NCBI GenBank assembly: GCA_034190875.2
Contig: CM067343.1
Span: 14,201,312-14,265,311 of the forward strand
Origin: Urechis unicinctus
Taxonomy: Eukaryota > Annelida > Polychaeta > Xenopneusta > Urechidae
Reading direction: 5' to 3'
DNA: 64,000 nucleotides
Positions 26,201-35,659 of the stretch are shown piece after piece (position 1 is the stretch's first letter; the number at the start of each line of letters is the position of its first letter). Under the pieces are notes generated by a model. The model saw nothing but the letters and a program-made list of their open reading frames with translations. It made no database searches and was not told the origin of the DNA. The translations under genes were made by a program, and so were the position numbers.

Positions 26201-27218
26201 ATACAGTGACGTAAACTAGGGGTGTGACGAACAGTCAAATTACTGGTATCTGGGGATAGACATGCTTTCTTGCGAAATACCCAGGAATCTAGTAATTCAA
26301 GTACACAAATCACAGCATCGTGAATAATGATTTTAGTGTAGAAGAACAATCAGTTTATTCAAATAGGATGATTTAAACATGGTAGTAATGATTACCCGGC
26401 CACTTTCCAAGGCAAGTGAAATTGCTGTTGCATATATCTAAATCCACGCATAGAAAAAACGTCAACACATTTCAAACGATCACGCCCAAGTTATATATAG
26501 GCGAATTTAACATGTTCAGTGTTGTATAAGCATTTGGCATTTATATTGCTCTAAGGATGTACGACGATCATATAGCTTATCACGTATTGAACATTCAAGG
26601 TCGATCATAGTGGCCATTCACTGAAGATGACATGATGTTTAATCAGAAATTACAATTTAAGAAAATTGATAATGAGGTGGTTCAAGCAGACCATAAAAAT
26701 GATGAGAGTAATTAATTCACCGTATGAAGTCTTGTTCTGGCAGAGGTAACACTTTTTCATGTGTTTATTATGGACGGACATGAACTCGTTGTTAAACAAT
26801 ATAACACGTGTGCGATTTATTTTAGGGTGGTCTGATTTCCAAGGAACGTCCCCGTTGAATTTGAGAGGCATGCCGTTGTCAGTCCAATGATATGCGAATA
26901 AATCAGTGCGTGTTCGAGTGGCAAGTCCAATCCAACACTTAGGAATACTACACAGAAACACAGAGTAAATTTAAACAACAGAAAACAATACCACAACACA
27001 ATATGCTAAGAGACGAAGGCAAATAATTAAGACTTACGTCTTGTTTCTTGTGGCAAATATAAAGTCGTCAACGATCTGTCGCGTTAGGAAGGAGGCGAGA
27101 ATTTGGCCTTCATCGCCACATTTGCGCGCGGCCATCAGCTGATCAATGCCATCATCATTCATATATTGGTACCACCCATTGACGGCGAAAATGGGGGTTG
27201 CGGCGAGCACTTGATGTT
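17104..27218 (-). CDS. Multi-exon CTLD-PAN-CTLD-CCP-EGF-mucin-(CCP)9-TM receptor, first exon not found
   Basis: Nineteen exons on the minus strand, all with GT-AG borders, join without a stop into about 1,110 residues ending at TGA 17104-17106. Approximate module order: CTLD 1-136, PAN 137-215, CTLD 216-328, CCP 329-390, EGF-like 391-424, Ser/Thr/Pro spacer 425-485, nine CCPs 486-1063, membrane exon 1064-1114. Module borders are phase 1; lectin and PAN modules are split by a phase 2 intron. These families make extracellular binding surfaces: CTLDs bind glycans or proteins, PAN binds proteins or glycans, and CCPs are common in complement regulators and adhesion receptors. The single helix predicts a type I surface receptor. 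The lectin-EGF-CCP-TM arrangement recalls selectins, with extra PAN and lectin units. No signal-peptide exon was identified upstream of 27218, so the start is open. The ligand is unknown. Complement, allorecognition or pathogen binding are inferences from family membership only. Confidence 0.85.
17414..17599 (-). CDS. CCP10 module (membrane-proximal)
   Basis: 186 nt, phase 1-1, acceptor CTTTGTAATGCCAG, donor GTAAGT. Cysteines in ITCLPIQVW, AVTCKERM, SVCSPSGIW and GECI. Canonical sushi. A relic copy lies at about 37860-37985. Confidence 0.87.
18436..18621 (-). CDS. CCP9 module
   Basis: 186 nt, phase 1-1, donor GTGAGA. Cysteines in VDCGTPPRF, YKCLPGRWL, VTCNMHGTW and IFCK. Canonical sushi. A relic copy lies at about 36885-37045. 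Confidence 0.88.
18951..19130 (-). CDS. CCP8 module
   Basis: 180 nt, phase 1-1, acceptor TTTTGTAATACAG, donor GTGAAT. Cysteines in ITCDDQ, IECKKGYVI, SECAADGTW and KCT: canonical sushi. A relic with the Asn-Ala-Thr-Trp codons changed to a stop lies at about 36475-36650. Confidence 0.88.
19223..19399 (-). CDS. CCP7 module
   Basis: 177 nt, phase 1-1, acceptor ATTCAG, donor GTAAGT. Cysteines in NRCRPRPI, YTCERGYRAF, TKCIEGEW and ECT. The GYRAFGNN stretch and EGEWS are typical of sushi domains. No counterpart was found in the inverted copy. Confidence 0.88.
19548..19778 (-). CDS. CCP6 module (long)
   Basis: 231 nt, the longest CCP exon here; phase 1-1, donor GTAAAT. Cysteines in EITCASTP, SYACVEL, VVCTQQ and LTCD, with W in DTWSPNP. 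The additional length lies between the first two cysteines. A relic copy lies at 36003-36160. Confidence 0.87.
19922..20110 (-). CDS. CCP5 module
   Basis: 189 nt, phase 1-1, donor GTGAGA. Cysteines in NTCPVIHP, VICHVGYTM, VTCLDGG and EPCL, with W in GGSW. A decayed inverted copy of this exon and its flanks is found at 35661-35855. Confidence 0.88.
20899..21075 (-). CDS. CCP4 module lacking the conserved Trp
   Basis: 177 nt, phase 1-1, acceptor CGCCCTGCAG, donor GTAAAG. Cysteines in ERCTPPRY, ATCKQGYRL, STCQQ and TNCL fit a sushi module, but the position usually held by Trp is in SQPLTI. All four cysteines remain, so it is probably functional but diverged. Confidence 0.83.
21206..21415 (-). 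CDS. CCP3 module
   Basis: 210 nt, phase 1-1, donor GTATCA. Cysteines in IHCPTIP, YHCDKPG, LSCTQKG and ISCK, with W in GEW. Canonical sushi spacing. Joins CCP2 as QCV-D-IHC and CCP4 as SCKERC. Confidence 0.87.
21571..21768 (-). CDS. CCP2 module
   Basis: 198 nt, phase 1-1, acceptor TTTATCTCAG, donor GTACGT. Cysteines in SGCGRPRSV, VFQCHVGFHF, RSAVCLSSGRW and LQCV: a textbook sushi domain with GRW as the conserved tryptophan. Another frame of the same exon reads like a signal peptide and must not be taken as a gene start. Confidence 0.88.
21985..22245. repeat. Degenerate GAT/TGATAA-rich intronic stretch
   Basis: Irregular runs of GAT, GATGAT and GATAA over some 260 bases in the intron between the Ser/Thr/Pro exon and CCP2. 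Looks like an eroded trinucleotide repeat. No coding potential supported. Confidence 0.6.
22288..22470 (-). CDS. Ser/Thr/Pro-rich mucin-like spacer
   Basis: 183 nt, phase 1-1. Sixty-one residues dominated by Ser, Thr, Pro, Glu and Gln with no cysteine. It contains short degenerate repeats of the type ESQSPAKTQPPTETQSSSET. Such exons are typically O-glycosylated stiff spacers. Here it separates the lectin/PAN head from the CCP stalk. The repeat-rich DNA makes length polymorphism between alleles plausible. Confidence 0.75.
22678..22779 (-). CDS. Small cysteine-rich EGF-like exon
   Basis: 102 nt, phase 1-1, acceptor TTTTTAG, donor GTAAGC. Thirty-four residues with four cysteines (NPCFPF, RC, QIC, YIC). 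Size, phase and position between a CCP and a stalk resemble a minimal EGF module, but it has fewer than six cysteines, so the label is tentative. Confidence 0.6.
22885..23070 (-). CDS. CCP1 (sushi) module
   Basis: 186 nt, phase 1-1, acceptor TGTTTTTAG, donor GTGAAG. Cysteines: DDLC, TYTC, HCPC, INC, with W in DGKW. This is the C...C...C...W...C sushi pattern with one additional cysteine in HCPC. The odd cysteine could pair with the neighbouring EGF-like exon. N-glycosylation sites NST occur twice. Confidence 0.85.
24029..24222 (-). CDS. CTLD2, second half
   Basis: 194 nt, phase 2 in, phase 1 out (GTAAGT). Begins HVWIGIKWDGQGSYRYEDD and ends with SCDEPNAFLCEKA. WIGIKW and the final F-L-C-E are diagnostic of C-type lectin domains. 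Extra cysteines (EPCMCM) occur where the long loop normally lies and no WND motif is seen, so sugar binding by the usual calcium site is unlikely. It joins the first CCP as EKAP-DDLC. Confidence 0.87.
24728..24872 (-). CDS. CTLD2, first half
   Basis: 145 nt, phase 1 in, phase 2 out (GTAAGA). Reads QNKSCFQVSAHYSNVTWSEA followed by SDYCRTTMASTLAMP. The order Cys-Phe, W-x-E-A, Cys and a hydrophobic helix is the signature opening of a C-type lectin domain. The N-terminal Cys suggests the long-form lectin fold. Same split position and phases as CTLD1, suggesting that the two lectin modules arose by duplication. Confidence 0.85.
25591..25703 (-). CDS. PAN/apple domain, second half
   Basis: 113 nt, phase 2 in (acceptor TGTGAACAG), phase 1 out (strong donor GTAAGT). 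Encodes RLEYQIDSSLCILTENDHG and ends DRSIYR, matching the C-terminal half of PAN modules (a Phe/Tyr strand, then C-x-L and acidic residues, then a Tyr near the end). It joins directly to CTLD2. Confidence 0.7.
26165..26288 (-). CDS. PAN/apple domain, first half
   Basis: 124 nt, phase 1 in, phase 2 out (GTAAGT). Encodes SWVFRKKACLSP followed by LRHCMNHCANEALITC. The C-x3-C-x7-C spacing is the core helix and strand of the PAN/apple fold. It splices in frame to the exon at 25591-25703, giving ITCTRLEYQIDSSLC, the standard second strand of the fold. The PAN assignment rests on cysteine spacing and flanking hydrophobics, not on a database search. Confidence 0.7.
26721..26947 (-). CDS. CTLD1, second half
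   Basis: 227 nt, phase 2 in, phase 1 out (donor GTGAAT). It carries the hallmark lectin strand KCWIGLATRTR, then FAYHWTDNGMPLKF (the W-x-D-G loop region) and closes with KKCYLC. The WIGL-type strand and terminal cysteines support a C-type lectin fold. The canonical EPN or QPD plus WND calcium/sugar triad is not evident, so calcium-dependent sugar binding is doubtful. Several N-x-S/T sites, such as NRT and NKT, could be glycosylated. Confidence 0.78.
27038..27218 (-). CDS. CTLD1, first half (first visible exon of the receptor)
   Basis: Acceptor ...TATTTGCAG, donor GTAAGT; phase 1 in, phase 2 out, 181 nt. Reads FAVNGWYQYMNDDGIDQ, then AARKC and ILASFLTRQIVDDFIF. This is the usual opening of a C-type lectin fold: aromatic strand, an acidic helix with Ala-Arg and Cys, then a hydrophobic helix. 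It joins the next exon in frame as NKT-IPKCWIGL. A preceding exon ending in phase 1, presumably carrying the signal peptide, is required but was not located. Confidence 0.75.
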
Positions 27219-27561
27219 CTGCAAATAGGAGAAACATTTTCCATAAACAAAACCAATTATGTCAAAAAATGCGTTCATGGTTGCAGCGTCCTTTAGATCA
27301 ATCAATCTAACAGTTAGAAAAAATGAAAACACATCAGATAGGAAAGCGTAGAAATCTTTGAATGCAGGAATGAACAACTTATAATGATAGCCTCAACTCG
27401 TATTTAGTGTCTTTGCTGCCGCTATCAAATTAAAACAAGGTCTTTGTTTGGGCTGGTGTAACAATATCACCTGGTGGTGATTACCAGTGTCGTCGTCATC
27501 GATCCAACCGATGCTGCTTATGTAGTTTATTGCAATGAAGCCAATACATGGTATTGGGTCT

Positions 27562-30500
27562 CTTTTGAAGCCAGTTCAGAAGATAAATTATTTAACGATG
27601 TGCCTTCCACACAATGCCCGCAGCACGAATAGAGCTGATCAACGAAACCCTTCGCTGCTTATATCATATTTATCTGATGCTGGACTTTTCAATCGCGTGC
27701 TTACATAAAACCCATTTATCATAACGTTTTAGTACACGTCATATGAGTAGACCGAGACAACAATTGATCACAGTAGGAACAACATCAAATGCACACTCAG
27801 TGAGGTGGTTGCATGGAAACGAGAAGCCATGGAGCCGTGTACACCAATGATGCATGATATCCTTCAAAGTAAGATTATAGCCTCAACATTGTTGTGGCAA
27901 TGACTTCATAATTGGAGATTATCCAAAGCACAACTGCAAACACCTTTCTTACTTTGCTAATAGCAAATATACAATGGTCATCAATCATTGTTTTTCGTCC
28001 ACGGACTCCCCCTCATGAATATGCTAAATCATCGCCAACTGAAACCCCAATAATCTTATCACTACACAATGAGCATAACAGACTATCATAATACCATCAT
28101 CATCAGCAGCAGCAGCAACCGCAGCGACAGCAGCACCAGCAGCTACAACATTACAAACAACCACCCTTTTGATATGGGTTGAACGTGATTCTTAAATTCA
28201 TACCCTTGCAATAGTGTCGCCCAAAAGATATTCATCTCAAATCTCGACAAATATAGATACATTAGTTCACTACACTGATGATAAGGTAATGACACTTAAA
28301 ATATAAACCTCACAGCACGATGGTTCTGACCAGCGCATGACAGTACATATGTATACAACAGTCCGACCGGGGCTTTGCTGGTATATACTACGGTTGGTAG
28401 TCAGATCGCTAGGTACATCATTCATAGGTTAGTAATAATAATATGAAACATAGCTTCTAGTCGCGCTCTACATGCCCCATAGCCGTTTGCATTTCAAGCT
28501 GCTTCGTACGAGCGACATACAATAGTGCTGATTAATTTGACGATTGGACAGTAAGTGCGATATGTCGTTTCATATTGACTGAGATAATCGTATTTTTTTT
28601 ATGCAGAGAGCCAACCAATATGAATATATACTATTCATACTTTTTCGGCCCGATAAAATCAAGACAAACACAGAACAGCTATGATTGCATAACTGAGATT
28701 GTGAAACATTTCCTCGATGATGGAATCAATAATTGGTATACATCACTGTTGATTGGCATTGAAATATTCGACCGATCGTTCAATATTGTTCTTGTGAATT
28801 CGCTTCTGCATAGTTTAGTTTGATTATGACAACTTCACATAACAACAGGATGGTTCTATCTTCGGTAACGATATGAGGCGCCAATTGATTTGCTTACTTA
28901 AATAACTAATATACCGCATTTAAGCAGGGATTAAAGTAATCTTTAAGTAACTCAGCTTGATTACCGTACAATATGAAAAATTAGCAATACTCATTTAATC
29001 AAAGTGATCTCGAACTTTGATTTATAGATAAGTGAATGAGCGATTTATGAGCAGAAAATCACCTGTCAACAGCAGTATTAAGGTCCAAAAGAAATCCATT
29101 GTATCCTTATAAACGTTGTTTGATCAACGTTATGTTATACAAAAGCACAACAGAGACGTGAAAGATGGGGATAAGATGCTCTCTGGGTTAAGAGATCGAC
29201 GTGCCTTGTGTTTCTAAACAGTACCTGTCGCTGATCTGATCACCGGGCCGTGTGCGCTCTGAGGCATTCCCGAGCATGTACATCGCCTCAGGCCGAACCA
29301 CCTATATCAATTATTCCAAGCAGACGAATGGAGTGTCGGTTTCTTGTTGATTTTTGATGAAATTACGCATTGTCGATTCTTTGAGATCGAGTCATTATGG
29401 TTCACACAAAGCAATGACAATGTTCAACCCCCATTGTTTGGCCATATCGACCACTGTTCGGCTAACCTTACAATGGCATCGATAAAACTGGCACCTCGTT
29501 AACGATGCAGAATAATTGGACATATATCATAGAAAAAAGAGATTGTTGTTATACGAACTGTCAACTGATTATACCGCAGCTCACAATCCGTCATCCTCGA
29601 TAATTCATTATTCTGCCGCAGTTCAAAGAATGCCTCAGCGATCGACTTGAAAAGCTGACAGCTACCACAGATCAACGAGGAATCCAACGCTTGTCTTTCA
29701 TTGTGTATATATAATTTGTTACACTGGTACGTACGGCGTATTCATACTGCTTTTTGATCGGTTCGGTAATTAGGTATGTGTTGAGCTACGCATTATGCTG
29801 TCCGTAGGTTTCCCCCTGATGCATAATATATGTGCCTTGTATGATGGAGACATGAATGAAGGACGTCGCCTGCAAGCTAATATATAACACCTAATAAGCA
29901 ACTATTGAAACCCAATACGACGCTTTGACACATCTTGGTGAGATATGGCGCTATGTTAATTTATGCGAGATTGATAATACTGAAGAGACGTTACGCGTAT
30001 AATCGACCGTTACTGAAGGGCTCGATATTGTCAGACGTCATAATACGTTATTTGATCAGTGTTAATCCCTCCATCATTTCGATGTAAGATGCAATTTTGG
30101 AGCTTTATATTCTACCAGATTATAAAGGTTCTTTTAATGGACAACTAGAGAAATTTGAATAATTGATATCGTTTTCAGTTACGTCTCCTTTATAGCGACA
30201 TTAGGTATATGGCAGAGACAAATCCGGCGTAGTGAAGTTAATAAGAAAAATTCGCAGGACTTATTTACGGACGATTGATTAAACACAAGATATCACCTTG
30301 GTCTACGATTACCAATTTACAAGCAAAGGTCTGCGTGCTCGGTTGCGTTTAGTGGGTACAGACAAAATGGGATAGTATTGCATACATTACCATTTTTTTT
30401 AAGAATGGTCTAAGTGAGTGGATGTTAGCAAAGCAAAGTGACGCAGTTTGTATAAATTTTCCATGACATGTATTTGCGAGTAATTCAATTACATTTAACC

Positions 30501-31900
30501 AGGCAAGATATGGCCAGCAAACTTCCCATTCTGTCATTCTGCGCAGACCCAGTGATGAACCAACCATATCATATCGTTATCGTAGGAGAAATATGTTGGT
30601 TTTTTTTAGCCCCTTCAACGAGGTGCTAACCTGATAGCAGCGCCTAATCATGGAGCTACATTTTGACTTGTAGCAATAAACGGCGCATAGTTATCAGTTG
30701 CAGCATTCGCTCTCACAAGGGCTAAGTACTTAGTACCAGTCATTAAGACGGGTATTAACTTCAGCATTTGTTAATGCTTTAATCAGCAATCAAATATATT
30801 TACCTCTCCCTAATGCATGTACAGGTAGATAATGATGGTATCAATGATTATAAGTAAGAAAACTATCACTGACAAAATAAAAAAAACTTCAGTTCAAATG
30901 TGTTATCTTGCAATTCAGCAAAGTATTTGATAACTCTAACTGAAATCAACAGGAACTCAAATTTTTGAGACAAGAGCCAACCAAACGTAACCAAATCTTT
31001 TACCCTACATTACAGGGATAAAGTAAATTGTTCTTCAGATTACGCTTATTAGGCTTTTGTTTCGAGTGTTTCGCATTTAATATCTAACATTACTCATAAA
31101 AGTGATTTTGTAGCTTCAGCTGATTGACATAGAAATATGTAGAGATCTCCAGTGAATAAAGAAACATACCCAAGGGCAACAGACGTGGTTGATTTTTGGA
31201 TATCCAATGTGTATTTACGATTATTGTCCTTCGTATACAGCACAAGTAATGATTGATCATTATATATAACATCTCCGTATTATATGAATAGCTGTTAGAG
31301 TATGAATCTATCCTTTACCACATATGCAACAACAACAACCAATTATGCTGTTCTACGGGGATAATGCCTTACGATTTATAAGCAAAACGACGCAGGCGTA
31401 CATATATGAAATTATCATAAAGATAACCAAACTGTATGTGAAATTGGTTAATAGTCTCCGGATAGTAATCGTAAGGAAGAGGGAATTTGTCTATTCGTCA
31501 AATTTATGCAGACTTCTAAATCAATTTTTGTACAATATACGGTGAATTAATCGAATATTATTCATACACGTGCGACATGCGTTAAATATGGCTATTTAAA
31601 AGTCTGAATATAGCCTGAGGCACGCTTCCAGAGGTCAATCACGCATATTATTATTTGTCAATGTCACAACTTTCGCCTTTAAATATGTTACCTGTTCACC
31701 TGAAATAAGATTAGTTGTCATAAACCAGGTATATATACAAGCCTCGATCACCTTGCGTAATTCCATTACGTTAATATGGTTCCCCATTGTACTTCGTTTG
31801 TTACGTTACTAGTCAACCAGCTATAGTTTACCCTCTGCCCCCCTTGTCTTTGACAAAACAACTTCGCTGCGTACCGGGTGCAAGAACTAGTGAAAACGTT
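27562..31900. other. Upstream flank of the receptor gene, start exon not located
   Basis: The signal-peptide exon and promoter of the minus-strand receptor should lie here or further upstream. I found no ATG-hydrophobic segment with a phase 1 donor that I would defend. The open frames present are short and of background composition. Confidence 0.4.
28090..28150. repeat. Imperfect CAT/CAG trinucleotide repeat
   Basis: CATCATCATCAGCAGCAGCAGCAAC followed by diverged CAG/CAC triplets. No open frame around it suggests a coding polyglutamine tract. Confidence 0.8.
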
Positions 31901-31969
31901 TGGCACATCCCAAATATCTCTTGTTGCTAATCTTCAGTATTTTAACAATGTTTCAATTCGTAACCTGCG

Positions 31970-32880
31970 TAGTACAAGTGTTCATGTTCTCGTCTTTCGT
32001 ATTTACGCCGATTTTGAATACAAAAGAGCTAGGAGATTACGATGATGGGAATTTTAAGGTGAATGCATGTTTTAGCCGAGGCCTCAATGATTACAAGACG
32101 CCTAGCCCAAGGGCTCGTTGCCTCGTGATTATGTAAAAGAACAAATGCAGTGCATTATTTCATGCCCAATCATGGACCAATACCCGGTGTTAATTATTCA
32201 TCCGAATTGATAAATTACGTGCACCAAAACTGCATGTCCAATCTCTAACTGCCGCTAGCACGTAAATGTTGATAAAAGGTGTGTCATGAGTACAAGGTTA
32301 TTGCCAAAAGATGCGATATATTGCGGTATTAAGTATGGCAACTATATAAAGCCTGCTGAAATGCTCAAAAGTGTCATTAAAGGTACCATAACCCGCAATG
32401 CACCCAGCCATGCCTCATACCGGTCGCGACGATCGTTAACCATATTCGTGTCAACCCTTCTCGCCCATTTACCTCTTGTCCCAGTATCCACCATTTAACG
32501 TTTCATGAGTCTTAGTGTTACTTTTATTTTGATGTTAGGATAATGGATTTATTGATCGAACTACACAATCAATTTGGTCAAGATATATAATTCAAGGCTT
32601 CGTTATGATATTTATGATTGTCGTTTATGGCAATAGCATATGTAGACGAGTCTGTAGAAGAAGAAAGGCGTTTTGCCTCAGCATAATAAGCCTCAGCACA
32701 AAAGCAATTCACTGTGTCACATAGGGCTAACATATATAATGTAGATGGCAATATCGCCTGGACATGAATACAATAAAGGCTAACAATATCACAATCTAAA
32801 TGTTATACGACGTTTCTTGATCAATGTAATGAGAAATGGCATTATGGTAATTGGAATCGCAGTGACTTTAAGGTGAAAGC
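31970..32880. repeat. Family D repeat
   Basis: Matches 41720-42260: GAGATTACGATGATGGGAA, CCTCTTGTCCCAGTAT, ATATGTAGACGAGTCTGT and GGCAATATCGCCTGGACATG in the same order. The signal-peptide-like frame beginning at 31900 runs into this repeat and is not a supported gene. Confidence 0.78.
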
Positions 32881-32979
32881 ATAATCTTATGTCTTGCACA
32901 AGTTATTCACATACCTAAGTCAGTGAACACACATTCAATTGTTGGTACATGCTAATGTTATTCATCGTTACTAGGAGCA

Positions 32980-33540
32980 AGAGCGAATGGTCACGTGGAT
33001 GTAAGAACGCATTTTGTGCTGATGTTACGTTCCGGAATAACATCTAGGTATGCCATAAGTGATTGTTTGACCACAGGAAAAAGAATGGCGGGAATAACTC
33101 ATGATGTCGAACACAGCCTAGGTGGGAAAAACGATGCGTTTCTATTGCTATCTATGACTGCTACTTTGCCAACCGTCGGGAGCAATGAACAGTGTCGCCG
33201 TCGCAGTGAGACACTAGCGGAGATTTGGGCAGCGTTGTAATAAGGCGGGTTGAAAACCGGCCTTTTGGGTGTGCACCAACCGGTATCACGAGGGTTGAAT
33301 CGTCAAGAGATAGTTAACTCGCTTGGGGTTATGGGCTCTACGTGCGCGTAGTATCACGGGTACAACAAAGGTACGGTATTTTGATAAACCTTGTAAGATA
33401 CGCGTTACCCGTTTGGCATGATTGGGTTTAGCTATAAAGTTATCACCAGCCAAGGTAACTTGATTTTCACTTCGTAAAGCTGAGTGCACTGCCCAACAGT
33501 TCGTAACATTGCGCTTCACAAAAAGAGGGTGCCAAATTCG
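32980..33540. other. GC-richer block with overlapping short frames, unassigned
   Basis: Open frames of about 80 codons on both strands (32995-33240 plus, 33519-33286 minus) sit in a less AT-rich patch. Neither reads as a known domain. Could be a decayed coding exon or mobile-element fragment. Confidence 0.25.
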
Positions 33541-34636
33541 TTTACTTTCGACCTGTATTTAGCAGGTTCTCTCGGTGTTCCATGCAGCGGAGCGCAATTG
33601 ATGCTGCGCTAGTGCTTAATTTTCATTTATATATGCGATGCACCCGTTCTCTACAGTTTCGGCGAGCTGACTAAATCCTAATTAAGTGTTCGCAGCACCG
33701 ATTTTGTGTGCCGTCGTATTTTGCCAATATATACAATTACTGGAGCGTGGGTATCTACACTGGCATAAGTGCATGTATATCGGTGCATTAGTTTTTGAGT
33801 TTGCATCTTGGTTTACTCAGTGAGCAAACATAACTAACAGCCGCATTATACAAATATTGATCACTGTTATTCGCGGAACTTAAATCATCTCTAGAGCACT
33901 GCCGACAATCTTCCCCACATATTTATAGCACCATTACGACAATACAAGTCTGACAAAGCCGGCTCGAAAAATGTTCCAGAGCTTGAAAAAAAACGTATCC
34001 CTTAATCATAAAAACGTTCATCCCTTAATCCTTATATATATAACTTATTATGATTTTTCAAAAGTATCAATTCTCACCTCAGCTCAGAAAGAAAAGTATC
34101 ACGGACTAGTCAGAGCAGAATAGTCAAACTATAACAATGAATGAAGCTAGATGGGTACCAAAAGGTATCCAAGTAATGAAAATAACTATATGTGCACACA
34201 ACACATAGCGTCCCGTGTTGTTTAACATACACATTTATACACAGATTCCATGGCCACGGAAATTGACCAACTTTTAATATTCCACCACACGGAGCTACTA
34301 CAATTGTACAAAACCCACACTAACATCACTTCAAAAGCTCTTTATGCGGGGATCATAATACGGTAACTATCTGTACAGTTATACATTCCACAGATTATAA
34401 CACAATATACCTGCGATAGGGGAAGCTTTAACTAATTTACTACAACCGATAGATGATAAAAGAAGCAAATCTATCAAATGTACAATCCAAATATACGACT
34501 AGTGTTACAAGTAGATCACTTGTGTGAGGAATATGCTGGGGCCGGGATAGATAAATTGTCGACGTGAAGATGGCCGACAGTCGGTAGATTACTAATGATC
34601 CACTGCATATGTTTTAGCGATTGATTTTGCCACTAT

Positions 34637-35160
34637 ATATTTATATATAGAGCTATAGTCTATATATACTTATACAACATACATATATATATGTGTACCT
34701 AGCTTATGACCTATCTGAGTGCGCCCTCTTCTCTACCTCTTCCTCGAATATATTCTGCCCCTGTGTATAGAAATGGAATATAGACCCTACAAGACATATA
34801 TCCTCTCTACTCTGATAAATATATCTCTTGCTTATAGATATCTAAATATGTCTATATATCTCTACTCTACTATATCTATCTCTCTCCTCTCTATATATAT
34901 ATATCCATATATATATATATATATATCTATATATATATATATATCTATATATATATCTCTATATCTATATATATATATATCTATATATCTATATCTATAT
35001 ATATATATCTATATATATATCTCTATATCTTATATTGCTGTTATGTATTTTTATATTTCGACCGATATATATCTATATATATATATAAATATATATATAT
35101 ATACCATCTATATATATATAAGCCTATATATATATATATATATAATATATTTATGAATAT
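34637..35160. repeat. Imperfect TA/TATC-rich low-complexity tract
   Basis: TATATATC and TATA runs with C interruptions and three more complex stretches. The 145-codon frame here is an artefact of the repeat. Confidence 0.93.
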
Positions 35161-35659
35161 GAATAATTATATTGCAATGTTACTGTTTTTGTATTGCGAC
35201 CGAAAAATGTGTCATGTAAAAATCAAGGGTACCATCAAGGTAACTAAGCCATAGCAATGTTATTAGCCCTCTAAACCACGATATACATCGTGCAGTGGTA
35301 TAGCCAAATTTACCTTACACGTCGGTACAACAAACGGGGTAATCAGTGACCCGTGCTGCAGATTGAAAACCCGTCACATTGCGGTTTGATTCTTTGCCAT
35401 TTCTAGCTACCCGTTACAATAAGCGCCCTGTTTCTTGCTTTACCATTTAATTGCCTGCTACACTCCTACTTGCCAACCGCAATTTGAAAATTCAGGAAAT
35501 CTGTTCCGAGCAATGTCTTTGTGTGTAAGTAACTTATTACATGACATATGTTTCGACTTGTCACTCCAAAGCATGACATGTATAGAGCTTAGATGTTGTA
35601 ATACGTGTCTGTGGGCCATGATTCTAATGTAGTTGAACGAAACTGATGTTATTGATGGC

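Noticed and set aside
27470..27630. Plus-strand frame rich in Val and Tyr opposite the lectin remnant
   Set aside because: Short, no splice context on that strand, and the minus-strand reading is the one resembling a module.
31900..32136. Frame with a signal-peptide-like start on the plus strand
   Set aside because: No ATG at the start, lies in the family D repeat, and the other copy at 41.7 kb does not keep the frame.
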